Positions 21,100 through 33,468 of a stretch of DNA of 64,000 nucleotides are shown piece by piece. This stretch comes from Hawksworthiomyces lignivorus (Eukaryota; Ascomycota; Sordariomycetes; Ophiostomatales; Ophiostomataceae), in contig NTMA01000139.1 of the NCBI GenBank assembly GCA_002917075.1, forward strand, positions 1 through 64,000. The letters run 5' to 3'. The stretch's first letter is position 1. Each line of letters begins with the position of its first letter. A program made the translations under genes and the position numbers. Under the pieces are notes generated by a model. The model was given only the letters and a program-made list of their open reading frames with translations. It made no database searches and was not told the DNA's origin.

Positions 21100-24000
21100 A
21101 TGCCTCCCCCCAGCCGCAACAAGGACAACAGGCGCCAGCAGGCCTCGGTGAGAGTCTGTTTTGCCTGTTCTACCCATGTCGTATTGCGTTTGGATTCTGA
21201 CTGCACATCAAGATACGAGCAAGGAGGAAGCATCCGAGGATCGTCTTTGTCTCTCACAGACCTTCGCCAGCGGACTCTGTCCCCGAGGATCGGGCATCCC
21301 ACTTCGCAAACGATCTCGCTGAGGTAAACGCGAAAATCTCCCAACTTTCGACAGACGGCTCTCGCGGTGTTTCTCTGCTAGACAGCAAGAAGGCCCTCTC
21401 TGAAGATGCTAGCAAAGGCGGCGTTCCCTTCGTGGCCCAGTCCACCGAGAGCTTCAGCTTAACTTCAATTCCCGAAGAGCGGCAGATCCAAGTGTCCACC
21501 GATCCCTGCAACTCGGCCTTGATTCAGCAAGAAAGACAAATCTCCCCGTCTACGAGCCTTATATCCACAGCAGCTGGAGATAATCAGACTGCTACGTATG
21601 GCCTGAAGCAACCTGATGAACTTCAATTTAAGTCCGCTTATGACAAAGCCTGGGAAGCACTTGATGAGAATCAAAAGGGAACCTTATCCAGAGAGGAGAG
21701 AATACGAGCTGCATTTGAAGAAGTCCGCAAGAAAGTTCAGAGAACTCATATACAAAGGGGTTTCTCAAGAGCAGGACCCTGTCTTAGAAAACTTATCTCA
21801 GCTTTCGATGTGGCCAACCCAGTCGCTGGTCTTGATATCGCACCAAGAACCGCACTCGGGCTCGTCCAGGGCACTGCATTAGTAAGTCTAAAGGGTTTTG
21901 TGACTGATATACTTGCTATTGCCATTCCTCTTTTCGCCTTTCTTTTTCTTCCCTTCCGTTGATTTATCTTTCTGTACAATCGGTCTTTTATATTCTTTTT
22001 TTATTCTTCTTCTTTCAGACGGTCCACCAGTATAATGACAGTTGATAGTTCGCATTTACCTTTTGGTGCGTTGGAAAGCGGCGGAGGCACTGCATCGAAG
22101 CATTCCTACAGAGCATCCCTGGAATTGACCACTGCAACGCAAGAGTGCAGGACGGCCGATGGCCGGATATATATGATGTTAGCCACTTCGTGAAAGGTGA
22201 ATCCTATTGTATTGCTATTTACTTACCGAATCATTGAATCCATCTATAGACACTGTTCAACATCTACAAAGCTCTTTTACAGTTCTACCTAGAGACTTTA
22301 GCTGTTTTCGAAGGCCCGCATTCAAAACAACAACCAGAAGAACCTCTAGTGGAAATTGCACCAATTTTCGATGATTTGAATGCATTTTCGGAAATTCTCA
22401 CGACGTTCCTAGAATTCGAGATCCTCGCAGCGACAGAAGAATTGAAAGAGGATTTGTTAAAGACAAAAAAGGCTATGCTTGATATTCGGGAAGAGATGAA
22501 AGATATGAAGGAGAACATAATAGACGATGAGGAGGATATAGTCGATGATTTTAGTGAGTCAGCACCTCAAGCGACCTGTTGCTTGAGATTCTAAGACTGC
22601 GATTAACAAAATGGATAGTTCACGACATTGGAATCCTGCACGTGGTTGAAAGTAGGCCGAATGATCACGCGTTTGAAGCCCATATCAACGATACGTGCCG
22701 CTGGGTCGAGTCCGATCATGGATTTTCTTCATGGATATCCGACTTGCCCTCTTCGAATGTTTTAGTCTTGACTGGAGACAAAGGCTGTGGAAAGACAGTG
22801 ACAAGCGCTTATGTCTTTAAGATCCTCTCCAAGAGCAGCTCGGCAGTTTGCTGTTACTATCGCAGAAAAGGCCATACTACAACACCCCTTACGAGTATCT
22901 ATAGCAGCATCATGCGACAACTAGTTCAGCAGATCAGTGGCCTAAAGTTCTCCCTCTACCGGTGGTACATGACGGCGTCCTCTGAATTTGACCCATTTAG
23001 GTCAAATGCCAAGCTACGCGAGTTCCTCATTACGGCAATCCTCTCGTCTTCGAAACGCGTCTTCATTGTGCTCGATGGCCTGAACGAATGCGACTCGCAG
23101 AATCGAATTGCGCTCTTTGGCCTCATCCAAGAGCTCCTTGCCAAGAACGCGCAGCTTAAAGTATTCATATCTACTAGAACCGATAACGAGATTGACTTTG
23201 CTTTTCCCGGCGGTATCATCCGGGTCGGGATGCATTCGTCTCAGGAACGGGACCGAAAAATTATGAGCCACCTCATCAAGTACACTTGGGTGCCCGAAGA
23301 GTACTATGAAGCTGTGGTAAACGAGCTGGTGGCTCAAGCACCAGGCTCTACCATCTGGCAGTGCACAGCGATGTATCATCTTCAAAGGCTCATCATACCT
23401 AATTCGAATGACCTGACAGAAGCAGTCAAGATGCTTCCCTTTTCGTATGAGGACCTCGCCAATTGGTATTTGCACTACGTCGATCAGACTTGCCATGGGG
23501 TGTCGATAAATGAAAGACGTTTAGCGCTCTCGCTTGAGATGCTTGCGGTGTCTTGCCAACCGCTAAAACTCTATGAACTTTCCTATGCGGTCTATCTCGG
23601 TATGGAAATGGAAGAGAGGATCATGACTGTCACCGAACTAGACCGTGCGGCCCTATCAATGGATTTGATGAGCCTGCTTAGACCTTTCGTTCGTCTCATA
23701 GATTCCGGCTCGAGAGACAACCCACATCTTCTACTTACTCATCGATCGTTAAGAGAACTCATTCTCTTAGCTCCACCAGAGCAATGGTCGTCGATTGAGT
23801 GGGATATAGGGACACACGAACCTTCTAAGCAACGATTAGCAGAGCTCAACAACTGCCTACTGCAATGCTGTATTAAGTACTTGCTTTTAGACGAGTGTGA
23901 AAAAACCGTGTTGGTGTTGGACTCCCAGGAGGAAGCCGACCTTCACGGAGATGGCGATGGTAAAGATGATATCTCTTCGGGTGATGCCGCATCAACTGGC

Positions 24001-26643
24001 AAATTTGACCCATCTGAGCTTGGTTTGGGTCATTTTTTCGCCTATGCTGCGTCGTATTGGACAATTCATTTCTCCAACGTGTCATCAAAATTTCGTCCGA
24101 AGGCTGCCGACTTAGTCTCGCTCTGTCGCCCGCGCTCTCAAAGACTCAGAAATTGGGTGTACCAGTGGTGTCGGCCGAACTGCACCAAGGCTCCAGAATT
24201 CAGGCTCCCCGTACCTGAGGGGGACCTGGATCCTGTCGTCGTCACGGCTATGTTTGGCCCTGAAGAGTCCCTGGTCGACCTGTTTCTGAGCGACTTTCTG
24301 CTGCCTCCGAATGTTGTGCAGAATTCCACCTGTATCTCCCTCACAGCCCTCATAAAGAGGGGTGAAGTTGCTATAATCTACCGCCTACTCAAGGACCATA
24401 GAACTCGGCCGATTCTGAAGCAATCTTCGTTCTTTGTCGAGGTGGTTCCCGGTTGGCGCAGCCCAACGCGCATGCACGCGATAGACGCGGCCGAGTGGGC
24501 ACCAATCTTCGACATTGTAATTTGGAGCTTGTACGCGGGTATCTGCAGAGTAGGCTACGAGATTTTATTCTATGCGGCCTATTGTGGATGTAACGTTCTG
24601 GTCGAACGGCTCTTCAAGGCGAGCTCCATAGATCCCGCCCTGAGAACAGCAATCCTGACCGACAAACGCAATATGCAGACGGCGGTTTGTACCAGACCCA
24701 AAAATCCCATATTGGAGTCATCAGACTGCACCAACATCCTCCACGAGGTGAAATTTAATTACTGGAGCGGAAGCACGGATCCCGCTCCATATATTAAAGA
24801 CGAGATACCAAAATTCAAGATCAAGGATTGCCAAAATGAAGAATGCAAGGCAAAAAGAGACCGTCTTCAACATATTGCACCTGCTTTTGAATCAATCGAC
24901 TATCCAGGTCTACGGGACTGGGCACTGAATGTCGTATCTTGCTGGATTAACTATTATTACTTATGGCCATGGGATCACACACCCGTACCTGCGATAGAGT
25001 TCTGTTCTGCTTTTTTAGTCCAGCAGTGGCGGCGAGGGGATATGCCTTTCGTTGGCTGCGATAGCGTTGGGATTTGCCGCTTGTTCCAATGGGTCTCCTC
25101 AATATGTCTCAAGAAGTCGAGTTGGGGATCGGCTCGAGTGCTAGAGAGGGCCCTGGGGCAGCGAGCCCTCACGTCCTTGGTCATGCGTGAAGGCGCGCTT
25201 GACATCCCGAAAGGCGTTTGTCTCTATCGATTTTGGAACCTGGGCTTGGCAACCGACCGTGGAGTCGTGGAATTACCCCCCCTTAAAGCCTTGCTGCATC
25301 AGTTTCGTCTTTCTGATCGGCACCTCGAGAGGCATCGCGACTGCACCGTCGACGTGTGCTACCAAAATGACGAGAATACCACCATCGTCCCGCAGCATCA
25401 TGTGTGCAGCAACCCAGATGCCTGTGATATCGTATCTTTTCCACCTACGGTCGTTAACAGCATTGATTGCGCAGAGGACGGCGCAACGGCTTGGAAAATA
25501 TCCTCCAACTGGCCAATGCTAGGAAGCAGTCGCTACATGGCTATCTCCCATGTATGGTCTGACGGAACCGGCGTTGGGTTGAGAGGTTCTGGAAACGTCA
25601 ATAAATGTCTCGTCAACCACTTTAAGACGTTTGCTATGAACAAAAGATGCGATGGCATCTGGTGGGATGCAATCAGTCTTCCCACAATCAAAGAGAAAAG
25701 AATCATAGCTCTAAACAGTATGCACAGCAACTTCAAAAGGGCATCCTGCACACTGGTTCATGATCTCGAGCTAGCTGACTTCACGTGGGCAGATGATGGC
25801 AGTCCATGTCTAGCCTTGGTTTTCTCTACGTGGTTTAGCCGTGGTTGGACCGCTCTGGAATTGTACGCATCTAAACAGGTGTGGGTTCTGTTCCGGGACT
25901 CGGAAGGCAAACCTATCCTTAAAGATCTGGATACAGAGATCCTGGCTCACCCGAGAGATCCATTTGTCCACCCAACACACTTGCAAATCTCCAACATCAT
26001 ACGCAGGCTTCGTAGGCGCAGATCTTCGCCTCTAACCATCGACAATCTTCTGGGCACCTTGAGGCTAAGGCACACATGCTGGACTCGAGATCGGTCTATC
26101 ATTGCTGGGCTTATGATCGGTGAGGGATCCGGAGATGCACAGTGGTTTGATTCAACATGGAGCCAGATGGATATCACAAAGAACATCCTCACGAAATGTC
26201 AGCTTCTGAGTCCTTACGCCTTGTTCCACGATCGGGTACCGGTTTGCGAATCCGGGCCGTGGTCCTGGTGTCCTCCTGTAATCTTCGATCTCAAATCTTC
26301 CCCATCAGTCGATGATTACATGCCATTGACTGTCAAGGAAGGGAGATTATATGGAGATTGGATAGTCATCAAGCTGAAGGAAGGAGATGAGCGGAACCTG
26401 ATGCCTCTTGCTTCTCATGGCATCTTAGTTGAGCGGATCATGGTGGCCTTGAACAAACCTGATAGCTACCGTCTTCTTAACCCTCCTGTGCGACCCTATG
26501 AGAGGGAGGGACTTCCATTTGTTCTTGTCGAGACACTGGACTCGAATTTCTCCAATATGAAGTGCCGTTTTGTTGGCACTGTTGTTGGAACGATCTCCCC
26601 TGGTCACGAAATAACGTATAGCCGAGACTTAATTATAACCTAG
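21100..26643 (+). CDS. STAND/NLR-like protein: N-terminal domain, NACHT, C-terminal HET-like domain
   Basis: A five-exon model is in frame throughout: 21100-21147, 21213-21881, 22049-22189, 22250-22553 and 22619-26643, about 1728 residues. Exon 4 ends at a strong GTGAGT. The N-terminal 390 residues resemble the alpha-helical Goodbye-like domains that open many fungal STAND proteins (FKSAYDKAWEALDENQKG; ALLQFYLETLAVFEG). NACHT follows: Walker A GDKGCGKT (about 440-447), Walker B RVFIVLDGLNECD (about 534-546), then a winged-helix-type region ending in HRSLRELIL. No ANK, WD40 or TPR repeats are evident. At about 1361-1472 comes a HET-like domain: YMAISHVWSDGTG, DGIWWDAISLP, WFSRGWTALELY. STAND proteins are ATP-dependent signal switches in fungal recognition and cell death. 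The acceptors of exons 2 and 3 are the least certain. Confidence 0.8.
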
Positions 26644-27391
26644 ATGCAGCGACGCGTATTGAAGGAAGCGCAAGAAGAACCTTAGTCACAGCATCGTATT
26701 GACTCATCTAATGGCATAAATAAAGAGACGATCCGCCGACAAACGAGACTGATAGTGCCGAACTAGAGAAGTGACGTTCTTATCCGAGTCCCTTTAGTCT
26801 TTGCTGTTCTCGATGTGCCACTCGTTATGGACCAGAACACAAACAAGGACATTATAGTTCGCAAGTAGTGAAGACCAGAGCCGTGGGCGTCATCCTCGAG
26901 AGAGCACATTGAGGTCGCGGCATTAACGCCGAGGTCATCCGCCACTCTAGTTCACCGATGGGTATCTTGCAGAGTTCGAAACGGCGAAGAACCTTGGCTT
27001 TGTGGAGACGCTTATAAAAGCAAATGGCTACCCGCAGGAGATTGCCATGCTATTGTTGTCAGCGCAGCTGATGTAGTTCAAAATAAGACCTGGTAGTGTT
27101 GGATGAGCGAAGGCCCCAAGTGCTTGCAGCCAATGACAAAGCCATGCTCAGGCAGCACGAACTCTTGGGCCTAGATGTATAATTGCAGCCTTGCTCGGTA
27201 TGGTGGTGCTTGAAGAGGTACAGGCGAGATGCACACTAGGAGCGCAGCTTGATGCAATCCAAGTGGCAGGTTGGCCTGCTATCATCGGAAGGAGCTTTGA
27301 TATAGATGGCGACGAATTGGGACATGTGTCTGGGCCAAAGGCTTGATGAGAACAGCTACCATATTTTTCAGATAAACTTCCTATCAATTTT
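26644..27391. other. Convergent 3' region, no gene seen
   Basis: Lies between the ends of the STAND gene and the minus-strand membrane protein gene. Short frames without domains. Confidence 0.4.
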
Positions 27392-28926
27392 TTAACATTC
27401 GCGACCAGGTTGATTTACGCCTTGAGCGCCAACTTGCTTCTCTTCTTGGACTTCCGCCACCGGTAGACGATCTAGTCGGATACCGTGCTTGTTTTCCTTG
27501 TGTCTCGCCTCTAGTGCATACCTCCAGAATGCGATCTCCTCTGTGTTTTCTTGGCGGACGCGTAACGATCCAGGAAAGAAGACGTCGAGGAGCGCCGTGC
27601 CCATGAGGGGGTAATTTGTCTCCACTTCCTTCAGTACTTGGGCTACGCGCCGGTGATGAATTGTCTCGTGTTTCTTGATGTGGATGCCAAGCGCCGCTGG
27701 CGAGCGCGGGATGCTGGCGGCAACAAAGTTCTGAATGCTGCCGAGGAGACCAATGCCCAGCAAGTCTACATCGTCGGAGATTGCGTTAGCCAGGCGGAGC
27801 CGATGCATCAATACACTGGGGAGGCAGGGTGTCTTAACAATGCAAAGGGGTGGACGTACACCACGTTTTCTGCTTCATGGCTGCCACGGTAATAAGTAGA
27901 AGAATCCAGAGCACGGCCAGGATGGCGTTTGCGAGCTTTGTGAAAGACGAGGCGCGGGCCGCGCGGGTGCCCCGCGCCAGGATTTCCAAGTCGAGCCCCA
28001 CGCCTGGCTTCGCCAGAATGATAATCGCGCTCCGCGAGCCGTTCCCCTCGGTGATGGCGACCGTCTGGCCGCCCTTCTTGGGACAGGCCCACTTCTCTCT
28101 CTGCCACTGAGGGAGAGAGCCGCCGATGATGGCAAAGAGGTTGCCCGCAGCCGTGACAAGGAACGTGTCCCACTGGTCGTCGAGGGCCCAGGGAATGGCT
28201 GCAATGCCCAGCTGCACGACAATGGCAAAGACGCCCGTGAACCACACCCAGTCCAAAGCGGGAACGCCGTGTTCCTGGGGGTCCTTGTCCTCGAGCTCAA
28301 ACACGGTGACCCGAAGGCCTTCAAAAGGCCGCTTTTGCCCTTCTCCGTCTCCCCTTTTCCCCTTTGCGCTAGGCTGCAGGCCCTGCCGGTCGCCGTCGCC
28401 GTCGCCGTCGCCGGGTGGAATATGCGACTGCTCGTCTTTCATCTCATCGTCGAGGCGGTCGTTGAAGTCGCGCCACAGCCGGCCCAATATCCAGTTCCGA
28501 GTCTGCCGGCTGTGGCCGCTGACGGGGTCGATCACCAGCAGCGTTGATTCAGAGTCCGGCATCAGGTGTCCGTCTGTGCACGCGCAAGCAGCGTTAGAAG
28601 AATTCACAGGTCTCAGGGCTGACTCTAGCCAAGACGCAGAGCGGCGCACCTCCGAAGCTCGAGAGCAGGACAGCGGCGGCATAGGCCACCCAGCCGAACG
28701 AAAAGGCAACTGGAGTGATGGCGCGCCCGGCGAGCTGCGCGATGGCACTTTTGATGACGTCGGGGCCGACAAGCAGGAGAACGGACAAGATGTCCTGGGG
28801 ATTCCTCCACTGCGCGCCTAGGTAGGCCGCCACCGGCGCGGGAGTCGATGTGGAGATATCGGCATCACGGCTAAATAATTGCGAAATGGGCGAAGGCGCC
28901 AGCCAGGAGAACCATACTGGAGCCAT
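27392..28926 (-). CDS. Multi-pass membrane protein of unknown function (fungal family)
   Basis: Three exons: 28650-28926, 27860-28573 and 27392-27765, in frame, 454 residues. Introns are 76 nt (GTGCGC...GTGCACAG) and 94 nt (GTACGT...GATGTAG). The start MAPVWFSWLAPSPISQLFSR is the first ATG. Hydrophobic segments: ILSVLLLVGPDVIKSAIAQL, VAFSFGWVAYAAAVLLSSFG, WVWFTGVFAIVVQLGIAAIP, FLVTAAGNLFAIIGGSLPQW, ANAILAVLWILLLITVAAM and LLGIGLLGSIQNFVAAS. An acidic, Gly-Asp-rich loop (GDGDGDGD) lies in the middle. A KWACPKKGGQTVAITEGNGS segment and the order of parts match a conserved, uncharacterised mould family. Probably in the plasma membrane or an inner membrane. Confidence 0.75.
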
Positions 28927-29938
28927 TTTGGACTGCGCTAGTATTATGCTGAGTCCCAAAGCTCAGGCAATTTCAAAGAGAAACATACGGTGCGGGTTAG
29001 GACATTAGGGGCAGTGAAGAGAGGGGCATGGGACTAACTTGGGGATATTCTGATCCGTGGCAGTTGTTGCTCTTATTTATAAAACGCGCTGGCTCGCGTG
29101 CGCGAAAGCCGCTACCACTAGGTTGCACCCACCGCCTGTTTTAAACACCGTCAATATACAGTGTATATCTGAATTCTGCAACTTTTTAACTTCACTATGG
29201 CTCAATGACATCTGCCGCTAAAAATTTTTTATAGTGATTTTTTACAGTGTGATACCCGCTATAATTTAGCGCTATTTTCGCTATAAGAAACAGTGTGATT
29301 ATATTTTGCACACGTTTACAACGGAGTATCTTCCAGAGAAGACGGTGAGTGAAACCGTAGTGGTAGTGACCTCCGTATTTATAACAAAATCACTAACGAC
29401 ATATTGAAATGGTCTGTGCATTTGTGCCATCAGCTTCATAATGCGATGACGTAGTTGGTATGCATTTTTGATACGGACTTGACCATATTGCCCCGCCACG
29501 ACAATGCGCACAGCTGCCCCGCAGTCTCTTCATTGCATGTATCTAAAGATCACTGGAATAGAAAAGGGAACGAAGTGCTTATCGACTTTGCTCTTTCTTT
29601 CCCTTCTTCCTCATCGTCTTGAACCTTTTACCTCTTAACTATCTTAAAGACCTGCGTGCGTACAATTGATCTCAAAGGCCTGTTCGGCTAGTAGTGACTA
29701 TCAGACGTGGCTCTAATCTTACTGTCTTATCTTCCGCAGATACCTTCTTGCTATCGTTTCGCGTTGGGCTTGCATTAAAGGCTTTTCATAATCGATCTAA
29801 CAGCAGATACCAACGATAGATAAATAGCAATCTTTCATTAGCCGAATCAAGTTTCCCAGCTGTCTCCTGTGACAGCGATTGCCAAAAATCAGACCAACGC
29901 TTTACATTACACCACGGACAGAAAGGGCCTGGTTCATA
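28927..29938. other. Intergenic; AT-rich palindromic stretch near 29.2 kb
   Basis: Around 29215-29300 the repeats CGCTATAATTTAGCGCTA and CGCTATAAG lie between two ACAGTGTGAT motifs. This could be a short MITE remnant. No coding frame is recognisable. Confidence 0.35.
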
Positions 29939-30193
29939 ATGGCAGGTCAGTCTTGTGCTACGTGCCGTGGCGCCAACCCGCTAACGCTCAAAAACCGTTT
30001 CCTTTTCTATCAATCTCCAAGAGACACTAAATACTGACTCGCTTTACCAGCGGGAGTCCTTAGGCATACTCCACCCGTTAATGAACCATCCACTATTCCC
30101 GACAACCCTGCTTTCAGCATAATCGCATTTATTATTCTAGCGGCTATTCTCTATGTCTCAAAGGGCAAGTTGACGGACACGTTACCCTTGTAA
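29939..30193 (+). CDS. Small single-pass membrane protein (49 residues)
   Basis: Two exons: 29939-29945 and 30051-30193. The 105-nt intron has a GTCAGT donor, ATACTGAC branch and TTTACCAG acceptor. The product starts MAAGVLRHTPPVNEPSTIPD, has one hydrophobic helix (FSIIAFIILAAILYV) and ends KGKLTDTLPL. Too short and too split for ordinary ORF calling. The clean splice signals and the well-formed membrane helix with a following positive cluster support it. Function unknown. It sits just upstream of the metallopeptidase relic, on the same strand. Confidence 0.6.
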
Positions 30194-30289
30194 ACATCTT
30201 CGTGTCCGTCGAAGTCGCTTTTGTCTCCCTTCGGGTCACTTTCCACCGCCTAGGCCTCTTTGTTTTCCGGCCTCCTCTAACTGCCGAGC

Positions 30290-30933
30290 CGCAACATGAG
30301 CACTACCCTTGCGCCACGCAGGAGGATGCCAACACGGAGTTACGAATTGGTATCGGTGGATTTATCCCACGGTAGACACCGGAGTCAACCGTCAAATACA
30401 CCATCTGTGCCGAAAGTTTCCCCGGGGAAAACATGGCCACCTACGCTACCGGCAAAGTAGCTGAGGCGATATCCATGTGGAAGGACAAAGGTATAAAGTT
30501 CTAGCAAGTGTACCGTACTTCTAAGGCTACCTTCCAAGTTGTCTATGAGGTAACTCACAACAACCCCAATGTCTACGCAAGAGCGTTCTTCCCGAACAAT
30601 TACGCCCCTGTAGAACGCACTCTATTTGTCTACAGCCAGGCCCTGAAGGAGAACAACAGAGACTACCTGGCACACATCTTTGCCTACGAAATTGGCCATA
30701 TACTAGGCCTACGTCATGAGTTCGCAGGGAGGAATGACTCCGTAGAGACCGGGTCGGTACTCTGGGGGAAGGAAAACGACAAATCGATTATGAACTACTT
30801 TGGCCACCTCGGGGATTGGTGCGTCCAAGAGCAAGACCTTGAAGAAATCGATTCCTTCTATCAGTTGAGGAAGAAGAAGTACGGGGAGCTAGTTATCCGC
30901 GAGTTCGAGCCTCCCGTATCCGTCTACCGGTGA
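30290..30933 (+). pseudogene. Zinc metallopeptidase (matrixin-like) pseudogene
   Basis: The frame reads ..GGFIPR*TPESTVKYTICA, then ATYATGKVAEAISMWKDKGI, KF*QVYRTSKATFQVVYEVT and LFVYSQALKENNRDYLAHIF. The zinc-binding helix is AYEIGHILGLRHEF. The family motif is HExxHxxGxxH, but the first His is Tyr here (TAC, 30685-30687). TAG codons stand at a Trp (PRWTPES) and a Gln (KFQQV) position. All three lesions fit C-to-T or G-to-A changes, the first two stops in CpA context. The rest, to FEPPVSVYR at 30933, is intact. The family are small secreted or cytosolic mould peptidases; this copy cannot be active. Confidence 0.7.
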
Positions 30934-31600
30934 ATTGATTGCGAGTGGTTCGGGGCATCTCGGCGTTGAAAAGACAGAACAAGTGGTTTGGATCAATCTA
31001 TCGTTCTCGGCCGTAGAAGTGTGGCATTGGGTGCGAGGCTAGGATGGAATCCGGATAAAAGGTTTAACAAGGAAAGAATACAGAAACGAACGGAAGAAAA
31101 GGAACAACGCACAAAGAAAAGGAGAGAAAAAAAGAAAAAGAGAAGGCATATGCCAATGGAGTTAAAGGTTTTGGTAGAATACAAAATTATGTAATATATT
31201 AAAGGAAGAAAGAAAGAGAGCAACGACGAACGGATAGTACGATTGAGACATACATGTAGTTAGATATGTAGGTAGATTAGAATAGAATAAATAATAAAAG
31301 TTTTTTAGCCACTACAATTGTTACGACACTTCAGATCTACTGGCGTACAGTGCAAATATACAGGAATCCAGTATTATATATCCAGTATCAACAAGGAACA
31401 CATCAGGTGTTTATGTGACGTGTCAGCGTTGTGGAGTTTGATTTCGTCTATTCAACCGGACATTGACATAAGTAAACTATTGCATTAGGACTCCCGCCAC
31501 CATGAACCTACTCCAAACACTATACATATCACTACTTTATATATATCTTGTCTTAAGCCGTGCCTGGCTATTCCTTCGAGAGCGATGCTCTCTCTTTGTT
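30934..31600. other. No gene; purine-rich tract
   Basis: A GAAA-rich stretch runs at 31065-31150 and 31200-31230, then AT-rich DNA. No recognisable frame. Confidence 0.4.
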
Positions 31601-32340
31601 ATAAGCCGTAATCCGATGCACCGTGTGTTTCTGGTTTGTCGTTACTTTCCTCGATACACGGATCTTGCACAGGAAACAACGCGGGTACCTCGTGTAGAGA
31701 ATGTCAGTTGTCCCACTTCGGTTAAGGGCGTAGTTGACCATATATGTGCTGCGGGTCCATGACTCGCGCATCCTAGTTGCCAGCGGCGGTGGCGACGCTT
31801 CACTGTGCCCTGCCTCGACCCTCTTCAAGGACTGCAAGAAAGGCATCCAAGCGGGGCGCAAACTACTCGTACCAGCTTGGTAGCAGACCATGCTCGATGT
31901 ATTTGCCAAGCTGTGGGTGGTACACCGCAGGGGAGGGTGTTGAGTAAATGTTGCTGGCATAGCGTTTGTGAACTCGAGCAGGGCGGTAATCCGGTCCGTA
32001 TCCGGGTCGGCTAGAATATCGAACGCGGAGAGATCGGAACAGAATATAGCAAAAGGCCCATTGTCGCCGACGAACTCATTCCTAATGAAGCTTCGTTCTG
32101 TGCGGATCGAAAAGCGACCAGTCCAAATAGCATTGCCGCTCTCGACGCAATGGCCAAGGCAGACACGGTTGACGACTCTGTTTCTAGGCTGGAAGCGCCG
32201 GCATATCTGTACAGCTTTGCTACAAAGTGTCCAATGGCATCTAGTTCAGACTTTGCAGTTGTTCCTGCATTTCAGGCAGACACATGGCGTACCAACGGGC
32301 TTGACAGATTGCTATAAAAGCCTAAGAGGCAGCTAGAGAA
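31600..32340 (-). pseudogene. Aminoglycoside phosphotransferase-like (APH/choline kinase fold) pseudogene
   Basis: The minus strand reads FVGDNGPFAIFCSDLSAFDI then DPDTDRITALLEFTNAMPAT. This lines up with the catalytic and metal-binding region of fungal APH-like kinases (HxDLxxxNILVDP....TAVIDFEFTNAMPAQ). The catalytic segment has CSDLSAF in place of H.DL..N, so the conserved His and Asn are lost. Upstream and downstream pieces are in other frames and contain stops. Family substrate unknown; the copy is dead. Confidence 0.5.
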
Positions 32341-33468
32341 CCATGGGCTTACCGCCCTTGGTTGTGCAGATTACGATCGACAATAAGTAGAAGACGCTGT
32401 AGGCTATCTTGTGATCTCAAAGAACTTCTAGTAGGCTCTGGAGAGTCAAGGGGAAATAGAGCGGCTGAAATGCTGCGTTTTCTTGTACGCTTTATTAATG
32501 AACCACAGAAAAAGAGTTCTGCTATATCCATTGTGGATATAGAGACGGAAATCGCACGGGATGCTTTCCTTATGCTTCAAAGTGCTTCTGTTTCAGTCTG
32601 CATCAAATTGTCTTCCTTAATTTGCTAATATGAAGAGAGAAGACCATTGGCAAAGACCGGCGTTGTCTTTGTTAGATTTCGATCATCAAAGAAATAGATT
32701 TGAGCTGCTTCTTTCCCTTGTTGTGTGTACTCTCTAGCAAGGCCGCTCACCAGGCCAAGATAGGCCGGGCTGCCTGAAACGATGACGAGCGTGCTCGGGG
32801 GCATTGTCAGAAGAAGCAGAAAATGCCTTGGATACAACATCTGCAATAAGATCGGTATGTGGGCTCTCTGGAAACTACCCCAGGCCGGACATTGTGGGAC
32901 TCGGCCGCTTTCCAAGCTATATCTACGGGGGGACAAGATCCGTATACATAGTTATACGTAGTACTAAAGTTGCAAGCTTTCTCGTCGTTGGCTCGCAATC
33001 TAGGCTTTTCCGCAAGGAGAGCCTTTACGCGACTAGCATCGAATCGCTTTGGTGGTTTCAGCTTCCCTGCAAACCCGTTTTTGGCAGCAAGCGCCATCTG
33101 CCCATGTGTTCACAGGTAGGACACTTCGAAGTAAATGTAGACATTTTCGAGGGTTTGGTTACTTAAGCTGGCTGTGTCCTTCGACAACGGCATATTTCTG
33201 CAGTTTAGAGTACACCCCTACAGGAAAAGTGTCAAATCATTAATTCAGAAGGCAGAAATCAGACTGGGACAGTCAGAGGGAGAAGCCCTCTCTAATAGTA
33301 GTAGATACAGTGTGAAGTCTACAGTATCCCGTGCCTATGTGTACGGTAATTGTCAGGTGACCATGATGACTTATCATAACTCAACACAAGGTAACCCCTA
33401 ATACAATATCTTTAATTAGTCAAATAAGTGGCGCCTTACACATATAATCCGACAACTAAAGAGCAACT
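32341..33468. other. No recognised gene
   Basis: Several 60-120 codon frames on both strands (for example 32807-33097 minus and 32804-33166 plus) overlap and show no domain I can name. Confidence 0.35.

Noticed and set aside
27808..28821. Alternative frames on both strands over the membrane protein gene
   Set aside because: The spliced three-exon minus-strand model explains the region and matches a known protein order.
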